Counted from the first letter of the stretch, positions 1 through 5,200 are shown. The stretch is 5,590 nt of DNA from Porticoccus sp. (GCA_011049795.1 DRHD01000131.1:1-5590); one strand, 5' to 3'. Numbers and translations: made by a program. Notes: generated by a model from the sequence alone, not told the origin.

Positions 1-286
1 ATCGTTAGCAAAAACGTTGTTATAGTTATGCTGTTTTATTTTCGTACAGAACTATGCAGGCTATGACCACATGTGTAAATACATGCTTAGACTGGGCTTG
101 AAGTAATTTGTAATATAAATTGAACCGGCTTATAACCACTTCAGATAAGGCGTGAAGGATTGTGTAAGATTCTGAATGGCAGAAATGGGTAGCGGAGCCG
201 TTATAACAAGACCCCCCTCACCCCTTGAGTAAGAAGGTCAGCTCACACCCCAATCTGCTCAGGTTAACAACGTTTTTGCTAACGAT
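1..286. mobile_element. MITE-like unit with perfect 22-bp terminal inverted repeats
   Basis: Bases 1-22 (beginning ATCGTTAGCAAAAACGTTG) and 265-286 (ending ACGTTTTTGCTAACGAT) are exact reverse complements over 22 bp; pairing fails at the next inner base. The 242 bp between them hold no ORF of useful length on either strand. This is the format of a miniature inverted-repeat element or a deleted insertion sequence; I do not recognise the ends as a named IS family. The window begins on the first base of the left repeat, so the true left boundary and any target duplication cannot be seen. The right repeat ends 41 bp before the oxidase start, so the oxidase promoter probably lies inside or across this unit. 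No convincing -35/-10 pair was found there. Confidence 0.6.
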
Positions 287-316
287 TTTCTATTCCCAGG
301 ATCAATAGTTCTTCAC

Positions 317-322
317 AGGAGG
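317..322 (+). promoter_or_regulatory. Strong ribosome binding site of the multicopper oxidase
   Basis: A perfect AGGAGG lies 5 nt before the ATG at 328 and 8 nt before a second in-frame ATG at 331. Both starts are possible and differ by one Met; the second has the more usual spacing. Confidence 0.85.
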
Positions 323-327
323 AAAAA

Positions 328-2469
328 ATGATGTCGAAAAATTATTTTAAAGACAATGCATTTTGTCACATCGTGCTGAGTGTGGTTTTCGCGGTTGCAA
401 TGGCAGCATCAGCCAGCCAGGTCTATGCCAAGGGGCCGGATCATATCGAGGATCATCACAGTGATCTTCATCACGGCCATGACAAACATAGCAAATGGAA
501 ACGCAATGCCCGGCTCAAGCGTGCCCATGATACCAACCCGGACCCCCATATTTTTGAGACAACCTTGACCGCCTCGGAGCACATGATGTCGATTTCGCCG
601 GGTAGTGAGGTAATGGTATACGCATACAATGATTCGGTCCCCGGGCCGCTGATCGAAGTGGCGGTAGGAGACCGCGTGATTGTTCATCTCAAAAACGAAT
701 TGCCCGAGGGGTGGGGCACGACTATCCACTGGCATGGCATTGAGGGCAATAATGCGGCCGACGGTACTCAAGTTACCCAGATGCCGGTGAAACCTGGCGA
801 CACGTATACTTACGATTTTGTTGTTTCCCGTGACGGGACCTTCTGGTACCACCCTCACACACGCAGTACTCAGTCAGTTTTCGCAGGCCTCTATGGCGCA
901 CTCATTGTAAGCTCCCCGGAAGAAGATGCTCTCGTTGACATGGGTGTGTTACCACGTCGTAATGCCACACTCGTTCTCAGTGACATAACCGTGAATGATA
1001 ACGATGAGGTTGTTGATCTGGAGAGTGGAATGTTATCGGATCTTGAGATTATGAACGGTACCGAAGGTGAGCTGCTGCTGGTCAATGGCCGTGAGCTGCC
1101 AACCCTGAAAGTACGTAAAGGTCAGGGCATTAGACTGCGGCTTATCAATACGTCTATTAGTCGCTACTACCGTTTGTTTCTGCCGGGTCACCAGCTGGTT
1201 CGCTACGGTGGTGAGGGAGGTTTGCTTAATGAGGCCATTCTAGAGGGTGGTTCAAAAATGGGCATGGCGATGGATATGCCCATGATAATGTGTATGTCCG
1301 ATGATGATTGCGGTGCTTCTAACGGTTCCGCTTACTCTATGTGTATGTCGATGGCTGGCAGCATGATGAAGATGTGTGGTGGTATGGAAATGATCGATTC
1401 AGGTTTTGATGAGGGCGAAATTCTCATTGCCCCAGCCGAACGTGTGAATGTGGTTATTATACCCAATGCCAATGTAGGCGATGAGCTGTTCCTTGAATGG
1501 AAAGACTATGCGCGTGGTCGTCATGAGATGGTGATGGAGATGCCAGTGAATATGTGCATGAACTCCAGCGAGTGCGGAAATACTGAATTCCCAACCTGCA
1601 TGCGAATGAGCATGGCGCTGGATGATGGTATGGACGAGGATGGCGATGACGACATGGGCGGCATGGATGGCATGGATGGTGACATGGGTGACATGGGTGA
1701 CATGGGTGACATGGGTGACATGATGACGGTCTGTGGAAGAATGCAAGACGCGTTTGATGACGGTATGCGTCCAAGCAAAAAAATCATGCGCTTAGCGGTT
1801 AGAAAGCCAAGGCATAGACACGAGCACAACGCCTTTTCTTTCGAACCCGGTACGCCTTTACTACCATTGGTAGGTGATTTGGTTGAGGTTCTTGGCGACG
1901 CGAACGTTGATTTCTCTGGCATGATGAAGCGCATGAATTTGCAGGGTTCGATGGATGAGAATGGTGCACACTTTTTCATCGACGGTGAGTCCTGGCACCC
2001 TATGTTTGGCATGATGGGGGAATTGCCTCCTCTTGCGCCAACAGCGCGTTTCGCAAATCTGGGTGATGTGGTTAAGTTTGAAGTTCATAACCACACAGCA
2101 ATGCATCACCCTTTTCACCTGCACGGATTCTCATTCCAACCGATCGAGTTTATGGAAATGCATCACGAGCAAGGCATTATGAAGAGCTGGTCTTATGGAC
2201 CTGATGAGTTTGTCGATACAGTCTCAATCCCACCGCATACTTCTATGATTGCCAAAGTTCGTTTAGACGATCCAGTTGGCGGTGACTTGGCTGCGGGACG
2301 TTGGTTGTTCCATTGCCATATCTTCCAGCACGGTGCCGGTGGCATGATGTCTGAACTGATCACGCTACCTGCTGGCGAAGAACTCCCCGATGGAACTGGC
2401 GGTAGCGATGGCTGCGACGGAGGTATGGGCGACTGTGACGACGGCGGCATGGGTGGAATGGGCATGTAG
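328..2469 (+). CDS. Periplasmic multicopper oxidase (CopA/laccase type) with two Cys/Met-rich insertions
   Basis: The product (713 aa) is a three-domain multicopper oxidase, a family that oxidises Cu(I) or other substrates and reduces O2 to water in the periplasm. All four copper-ligand motifs are present: HWHG (134-137), HPH (175-177), HPFHLHG (594-600) and HCHIFQHGAGGM (662-673). C663, H594, H668 and probable axial M673 form the type 1 site. The N-terminus has a Sec-like signal peptide (cleavage probably after VYA, residue 34) without the twin-Arg motif usual in CopA/CueO, then a His-rich stretch (39-54). Domain 2 is enlarged by two related Cys/Met modules: 317-353 (C322, C328, C339, C350) and 405-472 (C410, C416, C424, C469). 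The second contains an Asp/Gly/Met repeat loop. The C-terminus (about 687-713) is a Gly/Asp/Met tail with two Cys. The gene is monocistronic, with AGGAGG before it and a terminator after it. Copper tolerance is the likeliest role; Mn or phenol oxidation is not excluded. Confidence 0.93.
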   Translation: MMSKNYFKDNAFCHIVLSVVFAVAMAASASQVYAKGPDHIEDHHSDLHHGHDKHSKWKRNARLKRAHDTNPDPHIFETTLTASEHMMSISPGSEVMVYAYNDSVPGPLIEVAVGDRVIVHLKNELPEGWGTTIHWHGIEGNNAADGTQVTQMPVKPGDTYTYDFVVSRDGTFWYHPHTRSTQSVFAGLYGALIVSSPEEDALVDMGVLPRRNATLVLSDITVNDNDEVVDLESGMLSDLEIMNGTEGELLLVNGRELPTLKVRKGQGIRLRLINTSISRYYRLFLPGHQLVRYGGEGGLLNEAILEGGSKMGMAMDMPMIMCMSDDDCGASNGSAYSMCMSMAGSMMKMCGGMEMIDSGFDEGEILIAPAERVNVVIIPNANVGDELFLEWKDYARGRHEMVMEMPVNMCMNSSECGNTEFPTCMRMSMALDDGMDEDGDDDMGGMDGMDGDMGDMGDMGDMGDMMTVCGRMQDAFDDGMRPSKKIMRLAVRKPRHRHEHNAFSFEPGTPLLPLVGDLVEVLGDANVDFSGMMKRMNLQGSMDENGAHFFIDGESWHPMFGMMGELPPLAPTARFANLGDVVKFEVHNHTAMHHPFHLHGFSFQPIEFMEMHHEQGIMKSWSYGPDEFVDTVSIPPHTSMIAKVRLDDPVGGDLAAGRWLFHCHIFQHGAGGMMSELITLPAGEELPDGTGGSDGCDGGMGDCDDGGMGGMGM
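1651..1725 (+). repeat. In-gene 9-nt tandem repeat encoding Met-Gly-Asp units
   Basis: Unit GACATGGGT occurs four times exactly at 1681-1716, with a variant at 1717-1725 (GACATGATG). Upstream lie GACATGGGC (1651-1659) and two GGCATGGAT units (1660-1677). The period is a multiple of 3, so slippage would add or remove whole Met-Gly-Asp units without breaking the oxidase frame. It lies inside the long loop between the third and fourth Cys of the second Cys/Met module. Confidence 0.9.
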
Positions 2470-2502
2470 GTTTCACTGACTTTATAATATACGTCAAAAG
2501 TT

Positions 2503-2542
2503 AAACCACCCTTGGCTAGTACCGGCTATTGGTGGTTTTTTT
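2503..2542 (+). terminator. Intrinsic terminator of the multicopper oxidase gene
   Basis: AAACCACC (2503-2510) pairs perfectly with GGTGGTTT (2531-2538) across a 20-nt loop, and a run of seven T starts at 2536. It begins 34 nt after the oxidase stop codon and closes a single-gene transcript. Confidence 0.85.
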
Positions 2543-2543
2543 C

Positions 2544-2719
2544 TATAAAAAAGTGACGGAATCATTCATTTTTTAACAGTGTGTCCATAAATATCAGGCA
2601 AACATACATACACTGTGAGTGATGCCCTGTCGTAAACTCTTCCTATACCCGAACACCAATTATTCCGTTAATCCAAATGTCCGCTTGTATCTGATCCATC
2701 AACACCTGAACGGCAGTTA
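2544..2719. other. Gene-less spacer between the oxidase terminator and dispersed repeat copy 1
   Basis: I see no supportable gene here. The only structure is a 7-bp perfect inverted repeat, ACAGTGT (2576-2582) with ACACTGT (2610-2616). A 57-codon frame begins at 2622 and runs through the downstream repeat, but it has no ribosome binding site and overlaps the terminator hairpin. Confidence 0.5.
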
Positions 2720-2794
2720 TTGGCAGAACCGCCCTCAAGCCTCGACTAAACTCGGGGTTTTTTCATGTCTGCTGCCAGGAGTGAAGCTGCCGTA
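2720..2794 (+). repeat. Dispersed terminator-bearing repeat, copy 1
   Basis: This 75-bp stretch recurs in the same orientation at 4601-4676. The first 50 positions agree at 48; the middle (about 2770-2780) diverges with a 1-nt length difference; the ends agree again in AAGCTGCCGTA. The conserved part starts TTGGCNGAACCGCCCTC and contains an intrinsic-terminator hairpin. Two of the conserved-frame differences would change Gln to Leu, so the conservation looks nucleotide-level rather than protein-level. It is either a dispersed extragenic repeat or the 3' end of a small-RNA-like transcript; I do not recognise it as a named family. Confidence 0.75.
2740..2763 (+). terminator. Intrinsic terminator within repeat copy 1
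   Basis: CCTCGA (2740-2745), loop CTAAAC, TCGGGG (2752-2757) form a 6-bp stem with one G-T pair, followed by six T (2758-2763). The T-run lies on the plus-strand side only, so it acts on plus-strand transcripts. No gene lies directly upstream, and the oxidase already has its own terminator. Confidence 0.7.
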
Positions 2795-2815
2795 AATGAC
2801 TGATAAGAATAGTTA

Positions 2816-3003
2816 GGATGACTGGTGACCGATATTGTTGAAAAACTCTCAACATTGAACTTTTAATAAAATTCAGGATATAGAAATGCATTGCCCTGTA
2901 GGAGATCGTTCAATACAGGCGATTCTGAGAGGTCGATTTTCATCACGTTTTCTTGGCGAGAAAATTAACGAGTTTTTCAACAGTATCGACCCGTAGCAGT
3001 CAT
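2816..3003. mobile_element. MITE-like inverted-repeat unit with possible 6-bp target duplication
   Basis: Bases 2827-2848 and 2970-2991 are reverse complements at 19 of 22 positions; both contain GTTGAAAAACTC / GAGTTTTTCAAC. Further out, GATGACTG (2817-2824) faces CAGTCAT (2997-3003), so the inverted ends may reach about 30 bp with a small gap. The flanks carry a direct repeat TAGTTA at 2810-2815 and 3004-3009, consistent with a target duplication. The interior has no ORF but holds CCTGTA...TACAGG, a 6-bp stem. Ends of the form GTTGAAAAACTC recall DDE-type insertion sequences common in gammaproteobacteria; this is recollection, not a search. The unit ends about 13 bp beyond the stop codon of the minus-strand solute-binding gene and could form its mRNA 3' end. 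Confidence 0.55.
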
Positions 3004-3016
3004 TAGTTACAGAGCC

Positions 3017-3748
3017 TTACTCTCGTGAATAATTAACGTCCAGAAGATTACGTAACCTTCCTATTTCATCAAGGGTGTGCAATTTTTTATTGAAAGCTTG
3101 AATAGTAATTTCAGCACTATCTGTTTTGTGACAGACAATACTGTCACGATAGGTTAAGAAGGGTTTGTTGATTTCATAGCTAATATTGGGTAATTCTTTG
3201 CTATCGAATAGTGCCCATATATCTGGAGTGAATGACAAGAAGACATCAATTTTTTTCTCGATTAGGGCTTTATACATAGCCTCTATTGAGTGGCTTTCTT
3301 GTAATTTTATATCAAGTTTTTCGAATTGATCGTGAAACCCAACCCCTTCTTGATAGCCAACTACCAAGTGATTTAATTGCTCTAATTTTGGGCGTGCATA
3401 TTCGTCGGCTCGCCAAAAAACATAAGCCTTAGCTATGTTGAATGCATTGCTCTGAATAACGGGGAACGGAAAATTCTCTATCAATTGATCCGAGGGTGAG
3501 AGGCAATCTACGGTTTTTGACTTGAATGCACGTTGTGCCTCGACGATGGGAAGATGCTTAAGCGTAATGGGGTGATGACTGTCCTGCGCTTCCTTGATTA
3601 TTTGATCGTATTGGCCATCGCCGGACGGCTCATAAAGACCATTGATAGCATAAACAGCAACCGTTACTTCCCCATTTGCCTGACTACACATCAATAGGGT
3701 GATAACCAGACAGGTAATAATGTGACGCTGTATATTGTATTCAAACAT
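3017..3748 (-). CDS. Orphan periplasmic solute-binding protein (SBP_bac_3-like)
   Basis: Starting from the ATG at 3748 the protein has 243 aa. An in-frame TTG at 3772 would add eight polar residues before the signal sequence and is less likely. Residues 1-26 look like a Sec signal peptide (hydrophobic 9-20, cleavage near ANG-E). LLMC at 18-21 is a poor lipobox because Met precedes Cys. The mature part reads like family 3 solute-binding domains: a first strand VTVAVY followed by GLYEPSGDGQYDQIIKEA, then RAFKSKTVDCL, FWRADEYAR, GYQEGVGFHD and ALIEKKIDVFLSF. Length (about 220 aa mature) fits the family. No permease, ATPase or sensor domain is adjacent, so the ligand and partner are unknown. Its codons are more AT-rich than those of the oxidase. 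The ribosome binding site is weak. Confidence 0.75.
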   Translation of the reverse strand: MFEYNIQRHIITCLVITLLMCSQANGEVTVAVYAINGLYEPSGDGQYDQIIKEAQDSHHPITLKHLPIVEAQRAFKSKTVDCLSPSDQLIENFPFPVIQSNAFNIAKAYVFWRADEYARPKLEQLNHLVVGYQEGVGFHDQFEKLDIKLQESHSIEAMYKALIEKKIDVFLSFTPDIWALFDSKELPNISYEINKPFLTYRDSIVCHKTDSAEITIQAFNKKLHTLDEIGRLRNLLDVNYSRE

Positions 3749-3776
3749 AAAAATGTCTTTATCTTGATGCAACTAA

Positions 3777-3805
3777 ATTTTAATTTTACACTTTTATAAA
3801 AGCAA
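3777..3805 (-). promoter_or_regulatory. Candidate promoter for the solute-binding protein gene
   Basis: On the minus strand TTGCTT (3805-3800) and TAAAAT (3782-3777) are separated by 17 bp, and the -10 lies 28 nt before the ATG at 3748. A perfect 12-bp palindrome, CTTTTATAAAAG (3791-3802), sits in the spacer and could be an operator. The region is AT-rich, so a chance match is possible. Confidence 0.35.
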
Positions 3806-4169
3806 GGTTGATTCAAAGTACGTAAATTGTAGCTTACCTTGGACAAAAGTCGAAAATTTTTAGTGTGGAAATGTATGGCGGCAGTGTAAGCCTGTTATAA
3901 AATCATACTTATTAAACAAACCCTTATTATTCAGGGGAGGAGTTCAATATAGACGAATGGCTACTATCGGCACTGAACTACCCTCAAGCATTGATTAATC
4001 TCATGGCTTATTTAGGTCTGCCCCCAAGGGGTTAGATGCCACTTAGTCTATGCGTGAGGTAAAAAATTTTTGTATGGCAGGTGTTGATCGAATAACAGCC
4101 ATTGAGTCTAACAGGTTAGAATTAGCCTCATTTGGCAGCAGTTGACCCTTAGCGGAAGTATCTTTTAAA
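3806..4169. other. Gene-less spacer between solute-binding gene and GIY-YIG cassette
   Basis: There is no full gene in these 364 bp. The most coding-like stretch is a 28-codon plus-strand frame at 3949-4035 (listed separately). On the minus strand a frame enters from the cassette's left repeat and runs to a stop at 4043-4045; its beginning is translated repeat sequence, so it is not counted as a gene. Confidence 0.5.
3949..4035 (+). pseudogene. Micro-ORF remnant lacking a normal start codon
   Basis: A strong Shine-Dalgarno-like stretch, GGGGAGGAG (3934-3942), lies 6 nt before an ATA codon that opens a 28-codon frame (IDEWLLSALNYPQALINLMA, then YLGLPPRG and TAG). The frame has no ATG, GTG or TTG at the expected spot; the first internal ATG comes at codon 20. 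Either an ATG mutated to ATA and killed a small gene, or the match is chance. I do not recognise the peptide. Confidence 0.25.
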
Positions 4170-4199
4170 TCGTCATTCCCGCGCAGGCGGGAATCCAGT
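4170..4199 (+). repeat. Left dRS3-like inverted repeat of the cassette
   Basis: The 20-bp core hairpin is at 4175-4194 with stem ATTCCCGC/GCGGGAAT. It is an exact reverse complement of 4548-4577. It starts 46 bp downstream of the GIY-YIG stop codon in the direction of that gene and may shape the transcript's 3' end. Confidence 0.9.
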
Positions 4200-4215
4200 T
4201 AGACTACATGAATTG

Positions 4216-4509
4216 TTACTGGCAAATTTGGTTCCAGAGATCAGCCCATTCAGGATTATCTTTTTCAATTAGTCTAAGATTCCATTTTCGATTCCATTTC
4301 TTGAGTTGTTTTTCCCTTAGAATAGCCTGTTCCATATTTTGATGCAGTTCGAAGTAAACTAATTTATGCACGTTATCGCGCTGGCTAAATCCTTCAGCTT
4401 GATTATTTCGATGCTGCCAAATACGTTGAATAAGATTGCTAGTGACACCAATATACAGCGTACCATTACGCTTGCTACCGAGTATGTACGAAGCGGGTTG
4501 TTTAGCCAT
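4216..4509 (-). CDS. Small GIY-YIG nuclease-like protein (YhbQ/UPF0213, COG2827 type)
   Basis: The 97-aa protein is a single GIY-YIG domain. YIL (8-10) stands at the GIY position, YIG at 19-21 within NGTLYIGVTSN, R29 and H33 in the RIWQH helix, and the catalytic-type Glu at 66 in REKQLKKW. It ends with the family's EKDNPEWADLW segment. Length is normal for stand-alone members, and no partner DNA-binding domain is present. The family is related to nucleases that cut DNA, such as UvrC and homing enzymes, but the cellular role of the stand-alone group is not settled. The ATG at 4509 is supported by GGAGG (4520-4516) 6 nt upstream on the same strand. The gene occupies a unit with inverted dRS3-like ends, which points to a link between protein and repeat. 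Key residues are intact, so it is probably functional. Confidence 0.9.
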   Translation of the reverse strand: MAKQPASYILGSKRNGTLYIGVTSNLIQRIWQHRNNQAEGFSQRDNVHKLVYFELHQNMEQAILREKQLKKWNRKWNLRLIEKDNPEWADLWNQICQ

Positions 4510-4547
4510 CCTTGGCCTCCAGTTTTCTCAATATAATTTGGCAGTGT

Positions 4548-4577
4548 ACTGGATTCCCGCCTGCGCGGGAATGACGA
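4548..4577 (-). repeat. Right dRS3-like inverted repeat of the cassette
   Basis: Exact reverse complement of 4170-4199, containing the same 8-bp stem hairpin. It lies 38 bp upstream of the GIY-YIG start codon, so a promoter for that gene must overlap or lie outside it. Confidence 0.9.
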
Positions 4578-4600
4578 AAAGGAGGTGTGTGGGGCTGCTT

Positions 4601-4676
4601 TTGGCTGAACCGCCCTCTAGCCTCGACTAAACTCGGGGTTTTTTCATGTCCGTTGTTGAAAAGTAAAGCTGCCGTA
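4601..4676 (+). repeat. Dispersed terminator-bearing repeat, copy 2
   Basis: Second copy of the element at 2720-2794, same orientation, about 1.9 kb away. Agreement is 48 of 50 over the first part, TTGGCTGAACCGCCCTC to TTTTTTCATGTC, then diverged before the common end AAGCTGCCGTA. It starts 23 bp beyond the GIY-YIG cassette. Like copy 1, it has no obvious plus-strand gene upstream for its terminator to serve. Confidence 0.75.
4621..4644 (+). terminator. Intrinsic terminator within repeat copy 2
   Basis: CCTCGA (4621-4626), loop CTAAAC, TCGGGG (4633-4638) and six T (4639-4644); identical to the hairpin in copy 1. It acts on the plus strand. Confidence 0.7.
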
Positions 4677-4904
4677 GCTGTTTTTATTTTACATGTAAGG
4701 TTGATATCGCAAGTTGACCCAGGCTGTGTGAAAACTCAGGGCAGATGAAATCATTGCCAAAAACGCCCCAAATAACGTGACCGAGAGGACCTTCGTTGCT
4801 AACTTTTACCCTGAAAAACCAAACGAAGTGGTTGTGCGCACGATAAGAAATTTTTAGAAATTGCTTTCCATTAGCCTGGCCCCTTAACCGACTATTCAAT
4901 TAGT
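4677..4904 (-). other. Probable gene or IS debris containing a 71-codon TTG-start frame
   Basis: A minus-strand frame of 71 codons spans 4684-4899 but opens only with TTG, has no clear ribosome binding site and no internal ATG. The peptide is aromatic-rich (for example AHNHFVWFFRVKVSNEGPLG) and unknown to me. The stretch GGCTGTGTGAAAACTC near 4723-4738 resembles insertion-sequence ends I recall from gammaproteobacteria, and loosely resembles the GTTGAAAAACTC ends of the unit at 2816-3003. I read the region as debris rather than a working gene, without proof. Confidence 0.3.
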
Positions 4905-5084
4905 TCAAGCTTCTTCCTCAATAGCGAACATTAGATAATAATTATCGCTAATTTCGTTCCCGCCTTCCCCCGCACCAATTATCCGTAACGACGGCAAGCG
5001 GTCGCCCACCCGATAATTACCACTGCGAATCTGTTCACTGAGATCTCTGGCTAAATCCTGATAGAAGAGCATGATCAGCTGCAT
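4905..5084 (-). pseudogene. MocR/GntR-family regulator stump, internally truncated
   Basis: A 59-codon minus-strand frame starts at ATG 5084 (a second ATG at 5072 fits the family start better; neither has good ribosome-site spacing). Residues 5-34, reading MLFYQDLARDLSEQIRSG then NYRVGDRLPSLR, are a typical start of a GntR winged helix as found in MocR regulators. After PSLR the similarity stops: the remaining helices of the DNA-binding domain and the whole aminotransferase-like domain (normally over 400 aa in total) are missing. They are replaced by 25 unrelated residues, IIGAGEGGNEISDNYYLMFA then IEEEA, and a TGA. The join looks like a deletion or insertion scar. The tail DNA also holds a palindrome, GATAATAATTATC (4934-4946), inside TAGCGA/TCGCTA (4922-4950). 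The stump diverges from the LysE-type gene, a common MocR arrangement. Confidence 0.7.
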
Positions 5085-5100
5085 CCTGCTTGTTATTAAA

Positions 5101-5159
5101 CTGTACTGGTTTTTTTCTCTAAATTGTATCTGTTATGGTTTGGATGATACAGCTATATT
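5101..5159 (+). promoter_or_regulatory. Candidate MocR operator and promoter region for the LysE-type gene
   Basis: CTGTACTGGTTT (5101-5112) and CTGTTATGGTTT (5130-5141) are direct repeats agreeing at 10 of 12 positions, 29 bp apart (about three helical turns). Overlapping them is a perfect inverted pair, TGTATC (5125-5130) and GATACA (5146-5151). TATATT (5154-5159) is a good -10 candidate without a good -35, as expected for an activator-dependent promoter. MocR regulators such as GabR and PdxR are known to bind direct repeats upstream of divergent genes. Assignment to this promoter is inference. Confidence 0.45.
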
Positions 5160-5200
5160 GATCATAACTCGTAGTTCAAATGCAATAGTGCAAAGCTGGC

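Larger units (their letters stand above)
4170..4577. mobile_element. GIY-YIG cassette bounded by perfect dRS3-type inverted repeats
   Basis: Bases 4170-4199 and 4548-4577 are exact 30-bp reverse complements and enclose one gene, the GIY-YIG protein on the minus strand. Each end contains a hairpin, ATTCCCGC-GCAG-GCGGGAAT (8-bp stem, 4-nt loop), which fits the published Neisseria dRS3 consensus ATTCCC-N8-GGGAAT. Weak similarity continues inward for a few bases. The total is 408 bp and the gene fills most of the interior. No clear target duplication is seen beyond AAA on both sides. The arrangement suggests a small unit spread or maintained by its own nuclease; this is inference. Confidence 0.6.

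Noticed and set aside
1..286. Integron attC site or cassette boundary
   Set aside because: GTTAGCA and TGCTAAC do not fit the GTTRRRY/RYYYAAC core boxes, and the paired inner boxes expected of attC are not visible.
1651..1725. CRISPR-like tandem array
   Set aside because: The unit is 9 nt with no spacers and lies in frame inside the oxidase gene.
1399..2012. Several long minus-strand frames opposite the oxidase Met-rich region, some with THV or HPC repeats
   Set aside because: They are complements of the 9-nt repeat and biased codons of the real gene. They have no independent start signals.
2622..2795. Plus-strand 57-codon ORF from ATG 2622
   Set aside because: No ribosome site, and it runs through the terminator hairpin. 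Differences between the two repeat copies change amino acids, so there is no sign of coding constraint.
3683..3748. Lipoprotein signal (LLMC) on the solute-binding protein
   Set aside because: Met at the residue before Cys does not fit the usual lipobox. A standard signal peptidase I site follows at ANG-E.
3749..3772. TTG start at 3772 for the solute-binding protein
   Set aside because: It adds a charged octapeptide ahead of the signal sequence and has no ribosome site. ATG 3748 gives a normal signal peptide.
4043..4199. Minus-strand frame running from the left cassette repeat to a stop at 4043
   Set aside because: Its start (LDSRLRGND) is translated repeat sequence. The rest looks somewhat protein-like, but there is no start codon with a ribosome site.
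4436..4630. Plus-strand 64-codon frame including WIPACAGMT
   Set aside because: It is antisense to the GIY-YIG gene, and WIPACAGMT is simply translation of the right dRS3-like repeat. No ribosome site.
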